Source of the DNA: Pelecanus crispus | Taxonomy: Eukaryota; Chordata; Aves; Pelecaniformes; Pelecanidae | Direction of reading: 5' to 3' | DNA: 64,000 bases | Assembly (NCBI RefSeq): GCF_030463565.1 | Contig: NC_134675.1 | Coordinates: 15,707,862 to 15,771,861, forward strand | Shown: in pieces, positions 1-12,525 of the stretch | Layout of the letters: the number at the start of each line of letters is the position of its first letter | Position numbering within the stretch: position 1 is the first letter of the stretch | Translations under genes and position numbers: made by a program | Notes under the pieces: model-generated | The model's database searches: none | Seen by the model: only the letters and a program-made list of their open reading frames with translations | What the model was told of the DNA's origin: nothing

Positions 1-157
1 TTGTTCTCACTCCCCACTTCAACCATGTAAGAGTTTTCTGATAAGGACAAGGCTGGTCTCCGCTTCAACCATGTAGGAGTTTCTGGTACAATTAAGGGGC
101 ACCTAACTGACCAACTCACTACACAAGGTCTTGGTCTGGCAGGAATTCTTGAGGTCG
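1..157. other. Intron sequence with a short direct repeat
   Basis: Presumed intron of the sorting-nexin gene. The only structure seen is an imperfect direct repeat of about 24 bp, cttcaaccatgta followed by a/g and gagttt, at about 17-40 and 63-84. No coding potential is visible. Confidence 0.4.
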
Positions 158-702
158 TGTCCTGGTTTCAGCTGGGATAGAGTTAATTTTCTTCCTAGTA
201 GCAGGCATAGTGCTGTGTTTTGGATTTAGGATGAGAAGAATGTTGATAACACACTGATGTTTTGGTTGTTGCTAAGTACTGCTTATGCTAGTCAAGGACT
301 TTTCAGCTTCCCATGCTCTGCCAGGCACACAAGAAACTGGGAGGGGGCACAGCCAGAATAGTTGATCCAAACTGACCAAAGGGTTATTCCATACCATATG
401 ATGTCATGCTCAGTATATAAACTGGGGGGAGTTGGCCGGGGGAGCAGCGATCGCTGCTCGGGAACTGTCCGCGTATCAGTCGGCAGGTGGTGAGCAATTG
501 CATTGTGCATCATCATTATTATTATATTGTTATTATTATCATTACTATTTTACTTTATTTCAATTATTAAACTGTTCTTATCTCAACCCAGGAGTGTTTC
601 TCACTCTTACTCCTCTGATTCTCTCCCCCATCCCATCGGGGTAGGGGGAGTGAGCAAGTGGCTGCGTGGTGCTTAGTTGCTGGCTGGGGTTAAACCATGA
701 CA
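158..702 (+). mobile_element. Solo LTR, ERV family 1 (copy A)
   Basis: This 545-bp LTR starts TGTCCTGGTTTC and ends AACCATGACA, so it has the TG...CA ends of a retroviral LTR. U3 carries a decayed CRE-like site (TGATGTCA, about 400) and a TATA box (TATATAA, 414-420). A TTA/ATT-rich stretch (about 512-565) and an ATTAAA polyadenylation signal (566-571) follow. Flanking bases are ggtcg before and ggtca after, a 5-bp target duplication with one mismatch. No internal viral sequence flanks it, so it is a solo LTR left by LTR-LTR recombination. It lies in sense orientation within the presumed intron of the sorting-nexin gene. Confidence 0.9.
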
Positions 703-3700
703 GGTCATAAAGCGGTTGAAGAGAGAAAAGGTGGGGGGGATGCACCACCACACATATGAGTGCTGAAAAGCACAGACTGTCTTAGAATTGGGCAAAACCA
801 GCATTACCTAGTGTTTGTGTTTCAGGCTGTGGTGCAAAAAGCTATGTTTGTGATAATAGACAGCAATATATACAATGTAGCTGGATTTTAAAATCAAATT
901 ATTCCTGACAGGCCCCCTTTCAGACATCACTGTAGGTACCTGTAAGTCAGAACTACTCATGGACACAATTTAAACATGCTGTAGTGGCTGAAATAAGGTC
1001 ATTTGTTTGCTGAAAACAGTGTCTGTGTACAGTACATCTAAAGATACGTTAGTTTTAAAGTCACTGCATTCAAGATTTGAATGGAAATCTTCCATCTGAT
1101 TTTGCACAATTTTTACATGCGGTTACCTAGCAGTATGGGCTTTTTTTGTTTTGTTAATGGGGTTATGCATGGCAGTAGGTGTAATAGGTAATTCTGTAGT
1201 GTTTATTTCATTTATTTTGCCATCTTGCTCTCGCCTCCTGTTATCAACTGTTTCAAGGGCAAACTATGGCTTGTTGCTTGCATAGCAGTGTGTTGTAACG
1301 TGGCCCAGTGAAAGAGTCGTACATGGGCTACCCAGGGCTTGCCTTTTCAAATCTTTAAGCAAAGAGCTGTAGTTAAATAATCTCATCATTAGGTTCTTTG
1401 GTAAGGAAAAAGTAAATTTATTTCATTTTCTGCTTTTGCATCCTTTTATGAAAGCCACTAAAAGCAACATGATGAATATATTGTTTTCTCCCTTCTTTTC
1501 ATAGATGGTGTCTCATATTAGAGACAGTGTCTTGTAATAAAAGTAAAGCAACGTCCCAGGTCATTTTATTTGCACAAGATTTCTCAGGTACAACTGCTGA
1601 AAGGTTTTCTTTGTCAAACTTGGGAGTTTCTTTAAGGAGCACAGTGTTTTCTGACCCTAGCTGTCCTTCCCAGTGAGGGAGCCATCTCTCAGAGGAGCCT
1701 TTGGACTTTGACACAAAGTTTTGGGGGAGGCTGTCACACCGAAGCTTGTTGGCTGGGGGATTTCTCAAAGGTGGCGGTCAGGAATCTGGCACTCTTTGGT
1801 TTTGCCACACTGATGTCAAGGCTGTAACGATCACCCTCCTCAGGTTTTTTTTCCATTCTGCCATTTTTATGGCTGTTGGTTTTTTCAGTATCATTTATGA
1901 ATAGCGTTTACAAATAGAGTAAGTACGGATTTGTGCTTGGAGCAGCTCGTGGCCAGGTGCCACGTTTCCGTCCCTCGGAACGGTTACTGCTTCTCACCTG
2001 CAGCATGACCAGCAGCCCCGGCGGTGTGCCAGCCCGCGCTCACCTCCCTCCTGGCAGTGCCGAAGCTGTCCGGGGAAAGGCAAAGAGCCGTCCGTCACGT
2101 GAGGAGCAGCACATATTGTTGGGCTGGCACCCAGCTCACTGCTTCACTCTCCCTCCCTCCCTCCCCCAGCTCCATTAAAAATATATTTCAGAAAATAACG
2201 TTCTTTGTAATATATCAAGGAGAACCACAAGACTAATGTTTTTTTTGTCTCCCATGTCTTCTCTCATTCTCTTTGCAGTTGTTTTGCAATAATTCTTTAA
2301 CTCAAGGTATAGAGTAACAAGAACATGGGTATTTGCTGAAAGAAAGAGTGTTGTAGTAATCATAACTGACATACATGTAAACTGTTATCTCACTACTAGT
2401 GAAAGAAATCTATTTGCTCTGTTTTAGCATAATTAATCACTAAAGTGAAAGAAATATTTGAATAACTGCAGTGATAAAGGCATTACAATTATATAGGATT
2501 TAAAAAATTAATGCGTTGGCTCCTATAAGCTGGGTAAGTTTTTAAGTTCAGTATTTTGGTCTGAGATACTGAAGACATTGATATATTGGTGAGTTAATGG
2601 ATGATACACGTTCCTGAGAGTGACTGACTGTGAATTGCAGACCTCCCTGACTTCAACAGATACTTAGTGCTGCATTCTAGCAATGTTGAGCCGACGCTTC
2701 TTTGTGTTTCATCCCATGTGCAATATTACTGTATGCAGTTAAATCATTGCTGCTACAGCAGTTGCTTAGATGTTTTTCAGAAAAAAAGTGATACAGTTAT
2801 GAAGCGTATCATTAATTACTGCTTGTGTTTTTTAAGAATTGAGCAAGCCCAGCTGTGGAACAGATGTCCACTGTACTAAGCACTGTGCAAATAAAGAGCA
2901 AAAAAGGGCTCCTGCCCTAAAGAATTCCCTTTCTCTAGGTTTGTCTTTATTTGGATTAGTAACTAAAGACACAGCTGAAGTTTTGCTCCTGACTGCTGTA
3001 TGCAAAACTCCAAAGCTGATGTTCAGGTACTTTGGGGAGAGGTGGAAGTGGGGCAGTGGGAAGATGGTACACCCTTAGCAGGTACCTGCTCTTCTTCAGC
3101 TTCTGATCGCCCATGCTGGCAGGTGTGGGGGAGACCTAGCTTCAAGTAAGACAAAGGAGTTGAGTGAAGAGCAGTCTTGATTGCAGTCTTCATGAGCTGA
3201 GCCCTGAAACTTTTTCCTTCTGGTTATATTGCAGGCAGCAACTTGGGCTTATGTCATGTACACTAAGTGTGAAGAACCAGTGTAGGGCTGGCTGCTGGTA
3301 GGCTGATCATACCATGCAATTGGAGAGCTTGGAGACACATATGCATCAGCATGGGTTTACATGTATATATGCATATGTATAGTTTGGGGGGGGAAGTAAG
3401 TACAAGCTCAAGTATGGACTCAAACCCACCCTTAGTTGACTGTTCACACAATCTTAAAGCATTTATTACTGTAAAAAACTGAAGGTGATGGGAAAATATA
3501 TTGCTTGACCGAAACCCGAGTGTTCTCAGGTTCAGGATTTTTTTTTATTTAATTTTCCTGAATGTATTTGCCTTTTCCTGCCCCATTGCAACCTCATGTT
3601 TGCATGTCCAGCTTACTGACTCAAATGCACTTCTTTTTTTTTCCTGATAACTCCTCAGCACCTATTAAGTTGCTGTTTGTATTGTGTGTTTCACAACTTA

Positions 3701-4336
3701 GAAGTATTTATTTCTAGCAGGAATTTTACATTGTCCCTGTCTTCTTGGCTGCTAGCACATTACTATAAATGTCCCTTGTTAAATGTGTTTATATCATCTT
3801 GTGTTGTCTAATCTCATACTTCAAAACAAGCACTGAAACCTGCCAGTTTCTCTTAAGCCCTTAGCAGCATTCAGTGAGCACCACTGTGTTTAACATCAGT
3901 CTTTGGGCAATGAAAAACAGCGTTCACATCTGCTTTTCTCCACCTTTAAGAACAGAAATAGATGCAGCACACCTTTTTGCAGTCTCTTTGATTCAGGCCC
4001 TCTTCGCTGTTTGAAAGCTAGTCCTGATCGCTGGAACATGATCTCCTGACAGAAGGTCTTTTCATTGGTCCAGAAGCTTTAAATGTATGGGCAAGTCTTT
4101 ACAGAATCCGTAGAGCTGGAGCTAAAAAAAAAAAAAAAAAACAAAACCATTATGTATTCCATCCCTCTGGGAACAGTGCAGTGGCAGATATTTATCCCAG
4201 ATGTGTATTCAGCCGGAGGTTGGGAGGTTTCCTTGAGCTAATATGCATTAGGAGGTGACTCCTGTTTCTTTTCCCTAAAATGTGTGTTAGCCTTTTCTAG
4301 GGCTGCCATAATTCTGCTTTTGTTTTGAAATACATC
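703..4336. other. Presumed intron, no recognised feature
   Basis: Mostly AT-rich unique-looking sequence with a small GC-richer patch at about 1930-2165 and a poly-A run at about 4124-4141. Short open frames here have no recognisable domains. The splice phase at the downstream exon shows that an upstream coding exon exists, but none is visible in this segment. Confidence 0.4.
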
Positions 4337-5124
4337 TGTGGTGGGTTGAACCTGGCTGAATGCCAGGTGCCCACCAAAGCCACTCTATCACTCCCCCTCC
4401 TCAGCTGGACAGGGGAGAGAAAATATAAAAAAATGCTCATGGGTCAAGATAAGGACAGAGAGAGATCACTCACCAATTACTGTCACAGGCAAAACAGACT
4501 CCACTAGGGAAAATTAATTTTATCTATTACCAATCAAATCAGAGTAGGAAAATGAGAAATAAAACCAAATCTAAAACCACCTTCTCCCCACCCCTCCCTT
4601 CTTCCCAGGCTCAACTTCACTCACAATTTTCTCTACCTCCTTCCCCTGAGCGGCACAGGGGGATGGGGGGAATGGGGGTTGCAGTCAGTTCATCACACGT
4701 TATTTCTGCCGCTCCTTCCTCCTCAGGGGAAGGACTCTTCAACTTCCCCTGCTCCAGTGTGGGTCCCTTCCACGGGGTGCAGTCTTTCAGGAACAGACTG
4801 CTCCAGCGTGGATCCCCCACGGGGTCACAGCCTCCTTCAGGTGCATCTACCTGCTCTGGCTTGGGGTCCTCCATGGCCTGCAGGTGGATATCTGCTACAC
4901 CATTAACCTCCATGGGCTGCAGGGGGACAGCCTGCCTCACCATGGTCTTCACCATGGGCTGCAGGGGAATCTCTGCTCTGGCACCTGGAGCACCTCCTCC
5001 CCCTCCTTCTTCACTGACCTTGGTGTCTGCAGAGTTGTTTCTCTCACATATTCTCACTCCTCTCTTCCGGCTGCTGTTGCACATCAGTTTTTCCCCCCTT
5101 CTTAAATATGTTATCGCAGATAAG
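4337..5124 (-). mobile_element. Left arm of the palindrome: LTR-like repeat, antisense
   Basis: On the - strand this arm ends in CCACA at 4337. It contains the LTR-like 3' part (4337-4700) followed outward by tandem units (about 4730-5000) with the repeated consensus 'cagcccatggagg'. Its inner end, 'tgcgataacatatttaag' on the - strand near 5118, has no counterpart in the right arm, so the arms were joined at different internal points. Confidence 0.65.
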
Positions 5125-5796
5125 CCGGAGCAGGATGCCCGAAGGAGGCTGTGACCCCGTGGGAAGCCCGTGCTGGAGCAGGCTCCTAGCAGGACCTGTG
5201 GACCCGTGGAGAGAGAGAGGAGCCCACGCTGAAGCAGGTTTGCTGGCATGGGGGACCCATGCTGGAGCAGTCTGCTTCTGAAGGACTGCACCCCATGGAA
5301 GGGGCCCACGCTGGAGCAGTTCGTGAAGAACTGTAGCCCGTGGGAAGGACCCACATTGGAGAAGTTTGTGGAGGACTGTCTCCTGTGGGAGGGACCCCAT
5401 GCTGGAGCAGGGTAAGAGTGTGAGAAGGAGCGGCAGAGACAACGTGTGATGAACTGACCCCAACCCCCATTCCCCATCCCCCTGCGCCACTCAGGGGGAG
5501 GAGGTAGTGAAAATTGGGAGTGAAGTTGAGCCCGGGAAGAAGGGAGGGGTGGAGGGAAGGTGGTTTTAGATTTGTTTTTATTTCTTATTATCCTACTCTG
5601 ATTTGATTAGTAATAAATTAATTTTCCCCATGTCAAGTCTGTTTTGCCTGTGACTAATTGTTGAATGATCTCTCTCTGTCCTTATCTCGACCCCTGAGCC
5701 TTTCGTTATATTTTCTCTCCCCTGTCCAGCTGAGGAGGAGGAATGATAGAGCAGCTTGGTGGGCACCTGGCATCCAGCCAGGATCACCCCCCCACA
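5125..5796 (+). mobile_element. Right arm of the palindrome: LTR-like repeat, sense
   Basis: This sense-orientation copy begins abruptly at about 5125-5130. It has about six gctggagcag-type tandem units (near 5170, 5229, 5262, 5310, 5354 and 5399), then the region homologous to the left arm's outer 350 bp, including aataaattaatttt (about 5611) and the terminal CCACA at 5792-5796. It lies about 1 kb upstream of the SNX exon, on the same strand. Confidence 0.65.
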
Positions 5797-6749
5797 TATG
5801 GTAAGAAGTGTAATACAAAAGGAGACAGTTAGTTAAGACATTACAAATAGTTGAAAGAACAAGTAAGTTAAGTGTATCATAAAGGCTGTGAAAAATGTGA
5901 TATCACTAACGTCTTGTGCGAAGATAAAAGCTTTATTGGTCTTACTGGTTTTAGTTATATGAATAAAATATGTATATAATATTTAAGGCAAAGAAGTTGC
6001 TCTTATGGGAAATTGAGACATGAACATAAATGTCTAAGACGCATTCATATGCTGTCTGCTTTGGGTGAGTCTGGTTTGGGTGATATTTTGTTTTTGTAGC
6101 ATGTGTGTGCGTTAATTAGCTTTTTGGAGGAGGAGGACTGTCAATTCTTTTGCTCTGTGTTTCTTTTAGCTCTTACAAGATTGTGTTAGCTCTACCTGGA
6201 TGTCTTCAACTTTCAAATAAACTTTTAGATTCTCTAGTACTCAATAATTAATTTTTGGGTATCTGTAGCGTAAAAGCAGAATGGTGTATTAGCAAGATTT
6301 TGTGTGTTCAGATCTCCTTTTGATGTTTCACAAAGATTGTGAAAAGTTGTGATGTTTCACAAAGTCTGATTTCTGAATGAGGCTATTTTTCTGCTGTTTA
6401 TGTAGGCTTAAATTGATTTGACTAGTTTTCTAGTGCTTTCATTTTTTTCCACTGCTGGTATATTTATCAGATATTCTCCGAAGGACACCATCTGATTTTT
6501 AAGATTGTGAAATAGGCATGTTTTACTAACTTTTACAAGCTAGACCCTTAAAAAAATTGGGTTTTTTTAACAAGATTCACTGTTCTGTGATTTTTGATCT
6601 GAAAAAGCTTTTATTTTATTCCTTTTCATTCATATATATATATGCACACATATAAATACATTTAGAATGAGCCTTCTATGAATCCTTGTTGTTATTAAAT
6701 CACTTGTTAAAGTACAGTAGTTAAGTCTACATTGTCCTCACAGTTCAAC
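5797..6749 (+). other. Intron preceding the SNX terminal exon
   Basis: AT-rich intron sequence with a TA/CA-rich run at about 6631-6660 (tatatatatatgcacacata). No mobile element or coding exon was recognised. Confidence 0.5.
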
Positions 6750-6773
6750 TATTTTGTTTTGTTCTTTACACAG
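6750..6773 (+). other. Splice acceptor of the SNX terminal exon
   Basis: A T-rich pyrimidine tract (attttgttttgttctttacac) ends in CAG at 6771-6773. Splicing here leaves GA as the last two bases of a split glycine codon (G|GA). This keeps the frame and restores the family motif HKGALTKVKES, which supports this acceptor. Confidence 0.8.
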
Positions 6774-7027
6774 GAGCCCTTACCAAAGTAAAGGAGAGCA
6801 AGCGACATGTGGAAGAGGGGAAGATGGAGCTCCAAAAAGCTGAGGGCATTCAAGAACGTTGTAACATTATTTCTTTTGCGACCCTAGCAGAAATTAATCA
6901 TTTCCACAAAATTCGTGTGAGGGACTTTAGATCACAGATGCAGCATTTCTTGCAACAACAAATACTCTTTTTTCAAAAGGTGACACAAAAGCTAGAAGAA
7001 GCTCTTCACAAGTATGACAGTGTTTAA
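6774..7027 (+). CDS. SNX18: SNX9-family sorting nexin (SNX18-like), terminal coding exon
   Basis: This is the C-terminal exon of a PX-BAR sorting nexin of the SNX9/SNX18/SNX33 family. These are peripheral membrane proteins that bind phosphoinositides and curve endocytic or endosomal membrane during dynamin-dependent scission. The exon encodes 83 full codons after a split glycine and stops at TAA 7025-7027. The peptide starts ALTKVKES and contains AEINHFHKIRVRDF and FLQQQILFFQKVTQKLEEAL, matching the last BAR helices of SNX9-type proteins (AEMNHFHSNRIYDY in SNX9). It ends HKYDSV, unlike SNX9 (FPVM). I recall SNX18 as having most of its coding sequence in a large first exon and a C-terminal second exon, which fits; SNX33 is the alternative. 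The frame is intact, so the exon is probably functional. Confidence 0.8.
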
Positions 7028-7847
7028 TCTCTGAACTTTGATTTGTGGACTTTCGTCAGATGAATGTGACTCAAGCAGCAGAGCAAACATTGCTGCTGCT
7101 GAAGAACTGTTGCCAGTGTTAGATGGTGGTACAAGGATGATTTTGTGTTCACCTAGAATCCTGACTTAATCTCCGTTTACATAGAAAGGAAACAGTTATA
7201 GGGCTATGTAGTAGAAACAGTACCGTGCATTGTAACTAAGTTATACTATGTATGCCTACACTACCATTGTAACTTTTTTGAAATAGAGTATACTATTTGC
7301 CTTACTGCTTTTTGAAATATGGTATTTTACTTCATACTTTGTAGACCTCAAAACCTTTTGGATCTTTAATGAAGTTGGCTAGATAAAAGCCTGCTTCAGA
7401 TGCCTTTTTACTTTCCTAGATTTGGATTTCCTAAATTCAAATGATTCTCTGTTTACAGACTCCTAGTAGAGCAGCCATGTGATTCTGTGCCTTTAGACTC
7501 TATTTTCCTTTTCTGGTAAGTCACATTTTTATGATTGAATGAATGAAGGGTTGATGCCTATAACAGGAACTGATTATGAAACCTCATATTGACTGGAAAA
7601 AAATCAGCTGCCATCCAGTTTGCACAGAAAGTACTGTCTTACGACAAATGTTGTCTCAAAAAGGAGAGCTTAAATCTATTCACACTTACCCTGAAAATGG
7701 AGACTACTTGTTACATGTACTAGGATGTTAAGCACATATACAAAAATACACCACTAAATCCCCTTTCCAAAATGAATATTACAGTGAGGGTTTGTTTTTT
7801 TTTTATTATAAAGCATTACTGTGAGTGGAAATTTGAAGAGCTAGCCT

Positions 7848-7853
7848 AATAAA
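7848..7853 (+). promoter_or_regulatory. Candidate polyadenylation signal (proximal)
   Basis: AATAAA in the context ctaataaaaatg, about 820 bp after the SNX stop codon. Confidence 0.35.
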
Positions 7854-9595
7854 AATGATGTTTATCAAGGGGATATGAATGCAACCTGTGTGGCTAGAAC
7901 ATTTTTTATGTTTGAAATGATCTGCTCATTGTTCATTGCTGATTCAGTTTATCTTCAGACTTGCATCTACATTGCCAGTTGTCTGAGTTGAGACTCCACT
8001 GTGATTCATTAGTTTACTAAGTTACTAAGTTACAAATTTTCAGGGATGTTCAGTAATATAAATGATCTGAAATAAGTCTTGGCTGAACTGACTTGGAAAA
8101 CAGGTTGCATTTTTGTTTATAATGCTCAAGAATTAACAGTTGTCTTAATTTTTGTATAAATACTTTTGACAAGCAGGGTGCATTTATATATACGTAAACA
8201 CTATCTTTGAAAGAGTTTTCTGGCTTATTTCCCTTGAATTAAGTCCGAAGTCTGTGTTTATAACCTATTGGTTTCCTTCTTATAGGTCAGTATGAAAGAG
8301 GGTTTTTATTTATCCTACCTTTTTTCTCCTAAACAAAAGTAACAAAACCTTCCAAGGAAGCAAAATGTTTACTTTTTTGTTTTAATTAAATTAATCAAAG
8401 ATAGCTTAAACAAACAAAAGCCTGGAAAAGGAAGTTAAGCAATATTTACATTTAAGTACAAACTATTCCTCACCTATGCAGCAGAAATGTACAGTTCTTT
8501 CACTTGATCATGTGAGTTTCTGTAGCTTAACCTCACACCTCTGTTTTAGAGGAATAAATGTAAGAATGTAGTTTTGGTTTTAAGATTCATCCCCAGATGC
8601 TTGGAGATTGCTATTTTGAGCATGTTGTATTTGGCAGTGCTGCTAGTATGTACCCAAAGTAAAATACAAAGAGAAAAAAACAGTATTTGTAAAAGAAAGG
8701 ACAGTCAGTGAGGAAATTCTCCATTTCCAGGCTATTAAAAGAGTGCTGCAAACAACAAGGTTGACCATAATATAAGAACCATAGTCATAGGGCTGACTTG
8801 CTCTTTATCTTCCTCATGGTGTCTCATTCTACATTCAAAACTCACCATTTCCCACAATAGCTCTTCCCAGCAGTACTCCAGCTTCCCATATGTTGTTTAA
8901 TTACATGAGATAGTGATGAGCTAGGTTTGAGCTGAGTTCCACGGCTTGTGTTTGCTTAAGCTAGATACTGTCTTATTAAATGTCTTTGCAGTAATTAGAT
9001 CAGACTACAATCAAATTAATTCTACGTGGAGGTATTAAGACCTGTTCAGAAATTGATCTTGTTCCAGTTGAAGTATTGTAGGAGGTTAGTATTAATGACA
9101 TGTATATGTCCAGGGGGAAATTAAGCTGTGATATGTATACATACAACATTATCAGATAGGTACAGTTTTCCCAAATAAACTGTCATGGCCTTCACCTTAC
9201 TTTCTCATTTGTGGATTTTTGGGGCAGGGGGAGAGTGGAGGTGCTAATTGGTTAAACTTGATGTACCAAAAAAACTTGACTGGAATCCTGGATCTGAATT
9301 GTTGTAGAGTTTGGAAAGGTTCAAATCCACATCCATATTAGCATCTTCCTTTTTTCCTCACTCATTACAGAGTTGGAGTTAAACTGATATGGGCACCATA
9401 AACTCCATTAATGTTTACTACACTATGCAAGAACTACAGCTTTAATTTTATTTGGAACAAGTATCACATTGACCACTCATGACTGATGGACTACTGGATG
9501 GTGTGGTCTGAGATCTGAATGTACTCTACAGTAAAATGAATGTATATTTTGTGGGACTGTGGAAGCATCAAAGAAAATCTAACAGAATCCTTTTA

Positions 9596-9605
9596 AATAA
9601 ATAAA
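9596..9605 (+). promoter_or_regulatory. Candidate polyadenylation signal (distal, doubled)
   Basis: Two overlapping AATAAA hexamers (9596-9601 and 9600-9605) about 2.57 kb after the SNX stop codon, followed by ggtggagg. A plausible distal end of the transcript. Confidence 0.35.
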
Positions 9606-9620
9606 GGTGGAGGAAAGCAA

Positions 9621-12525
9621 ATTAGCTCTGTAGAATAATGTTAAATGCCTTTGTTTTATTCCATTCCTGTAATTTGTTTTTGATGCATCACAATTTTTGC
9701 ATTGACAGTAGTGTCCTGGTTTCGGACAAGTATCTGGTATACTTGCTGGGGGTTAGAGAGGTTGAATTAAAAGCTGCAAGAAGATTCACTGAGGTATTGG
9801 TTTCTGTGAAAGTGCTGAATCCAATGAAAACTGTGGAATAAACCCATCAGGGGAATATATCTACTTAGAATGACCAGCAAGTGGAGTGTGAATAATGTTT
9901 CTATTTAAATTGTAGGTTTTAGATTTAGAAATTAGCAACCTGCTAAAATGATTAGATCAGTGTGTTTCCTAGCCCTTTTGTTGTCTGATACTTGCAGAGA
10001 AGACAGTTGCCTCTATTTATGACTCATGAATGTTTTCTAGATTCTCTCTAACAGTTTCAGGGCCCAATGGCATGGTACACTTGATTTAGAAGTGTTCTAA
10101 GACCCAGCTTAGAGAGATCAGTAGGAAAATTATGTGGTAATGAAACATTCAAGACAAGAACCAACAAAATCTGAAAAAAAAATCAAAATGGAAGAATATG
10201 TTGCCTATAAAATTGATATGTTTTTAGAAAATGTTAATGAACTGCCTACACTGAAAATACCTACATTATTTGGTGAGGCACAGGTATCTTTTTGGTGAAT
10301 TACAAGACCCTGTTTGCAGTACCTTTTTATTTTGCCAGACCTTCACTATTCCAGCTAACATATTCCATGCTGGTTGTCTGCTCCAGCCTGAATTCTTCTG
10401 GGAAACTTAAACGAAAGTTGTTCAGCTATATCTCAGGAGATCATAAAAATAAAAAAGTTTTTTTCCTCTTAGATTCTTTAAACAGTTTGGCTAGAAAGCT
10501 TTAGTTCTTTCATACTTTGGAACAAGGACTTGAAATTTGGCAGACTTATTACCTTTTGCATCCTTAGATATGCCTGCTGCACTGCCTGTGAAAATTTGCC
10601 CAAATATTTCCAAGTTAAACTAAGGTTTCTCCAGGCCCTACTGTGCTAAAGTTTGACAGATAAATTTTCTGTAGCTCCCACTTGCTCCAAGCAATCTTGG
10701 TTCTAACCTCAGTCAGCGGCAGCTAAGAGAGACTTTCTCTGTAATTGTTTTTCCCTTCATCCAGAAGGGGCTGAACCTCCCAGACCAGAAGCTGAGCAAA
10801 GCAGCTGTCGGTATGTCCTGGCGTTGATGCTCTTTCTACCTGACCACAGGAGGAGAGAAGCAGCAGCCTGGAATACAAGTTTGAAGTTGGGCCTGGCAGC
10901 TACAGCAAAGTGGAAGTTGGAGATGGTTGGGGAGGAACACATGCGGACAAAGATCAGAAAAGGGTGAGGACAGAAAACCCTGTGACTACAAAAGCCTGTT
11001 CCTCCAGTCTCTGATTATATCTTGGGCTTCCAAAGCATCTGTGTCCTTTTGCTGTTACTAAATAGCCATAATGAGAAGTCACAAAATGGGTAACTTAGGT
11101 TCTTCTGTTGGTGAGGACAGCAATGTTTTGTTTCTCTCATTATAAATTACTTTTTTGCTCTATGGTCAAAGGTCTGATATGGCAGTTGAAAAGTTTTAAC
11201 TGTTGATGAACTGTAGATTTAGGGGCTGAAGAAGATGCCATAATGCAGGCTCTGTGATGCAGCGCTATGGGTATCGGTACGGCTCCATATGTTGTTATCT
11301 GTTTTTTTCTTGGGGAGGGAAGAGGGAATTGATTTAGGAGGTTGCACACAACAAATGACTGTATTAAAGAATGCTATGGTTGACCAGTAAAAAAAAAGTT
11401 AGGAAATTTCAGAATTAAAGTTGCCTGTGTAGCAGGCACATCATGACACACAATCACATAACTGCTTTCCACCACTTCCCTGCCTGATTCAGTGCACAGG
11501 ATATACTAAGGTCTTTCAGGGAGGGTGTTGTCTGTATAATCCTTCCTTCTTTTGCAGCATCATTTGCACTGTGCACAGTGAGAAAGAAAGGCAGCGTGAA
11601 GATCAAGTAAGGGTCTCCCTCAGCCTGCAGAGTGGTGCTTGGAGAACTTGACTGTCCCTGCCTCTACCCAAGTTCTTCTATGCAATATAAGCCACACAAA
11701 ATAATTTGTGTTAAGAGTGTGCTCTCCATTTTGTGTAGGTTTGAGTTTAAACCCAGGACCTAATCTGAAAAAAGAAGTGCTGGGCATTCACAGCTTTTGC
11801 TGAAAGTTGTGGACATTCTGCTTTGAATAGAGAAAATGCTACAAAATGCAAAGTTCTCTGGAAAAAAATATCAGGAATTCATTTCTTTAAGTAGACCACC
11901 ACAAATTAGAGGACACTTGTAATCTATCAGCTGCAAAAAGGGAATAATAAACCCAGCTCATTTTGCTGGAATGTTGTGAATATAAACTCCTTGAAATAAA
12001 TAGAGTTTTCAGACGTTGCTTTATTAAGGTTAAAAAAACACCCTCAAACATAAGGAAATTAATACTCAGTCTTCAGCATGAGGTGTGAATATTATTTGGG
12101 AAATAAAGGATGGGGCCATGTGTAGAGCAGTGAGCCTCTAGAGGAAGCTCACTCAGGTACTGTTCATTCAGTGAACTGAAAGAGAGCAAGGCCTTCCCAG
12201 AAAAATCGTATGTGATCATGTCATTGGAGCCCATTTTTGATGCATATTCACAAGAAAGCTGAATTAAGTCACATGGGTTACCTTACTTCTGGCATTTCTT
12301 AAGTTTTGAGATACTGCTTTTGTAATTTCAGTAACTTCTTAATATAACACAGTGCACAATAGTACATGCTATACACAGAAACATAAATTCTGTAATATAT
12401 ACAAGTACTGTAACTTCAGTGTACTTCAGACTCATGCAGTTAACAGCACAGCTCAGGCATGCACTGAGTTAATTTGAATACATATGACTTTTAGATGCAG
12501 TAAAAACATGAGGAGCATAACATAA
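9621..12525. other. Intergenic, no recognised feature
   Basis: AT-rich sequence with only short random open frames. I see no exon-like reading frame, RNA gene or mobile element. Confidence 0.4.

Larger units (their letters stand above)
4337..5796. repeat. Palindromic inverted pair of LTR-like repeats
   Basis: The outer ends are inverted copies: 4337 reads TGTGGTGGGTTGAACCTGGC on +, and the 5796 end reads TGTGGGGGGGTGATCCTGGC on -. Similarity continues inward for about 350 bp on each side, then into GC-rich tandem units of about 45-50 bp built around gctggagcag. The symmetry centre is near 5120. Each arm has an R-U5-like layout resembling ERV family 1 LTRs: an AATAAA-type stretch, a 'cttatctcgaccc' motif and a final CCACA. 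I therefore read it as two LTR-like copies fused head-to-head. The arms are unequal: the left one has fewer tandem units but extends further toward the centre. No matching target duplication is visible outside. Long open frames here are by-products of the GC-rich tandem units. Confidence 0.75.
7028..9620 (+). other. SNX18: Probable 3' UTR of the SNX gene
   Basis: AT-rich sequence without mobile elements follows the stop codon directly. Candidate polyadenylation signals are AATAAA at 7848-7853, 9174-9179 and the overlapping pair at 9596-9605. The true end cannot be fixed from sequence alone; the double signal near 9.6 kb would give a UTR of about 2.6 kb, the first one about 0.85 kb. Confidence 0.4.

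Noticed and set aside
4617..5477. 286-codon - strand open frame, and several overlapping frames of 95-200 codons
   Set aside because: It spans both arms of a palindromic repeat and comes from GC-rich tandem units. Similar frames arise on several strands and frames at once, and no domain is visible.
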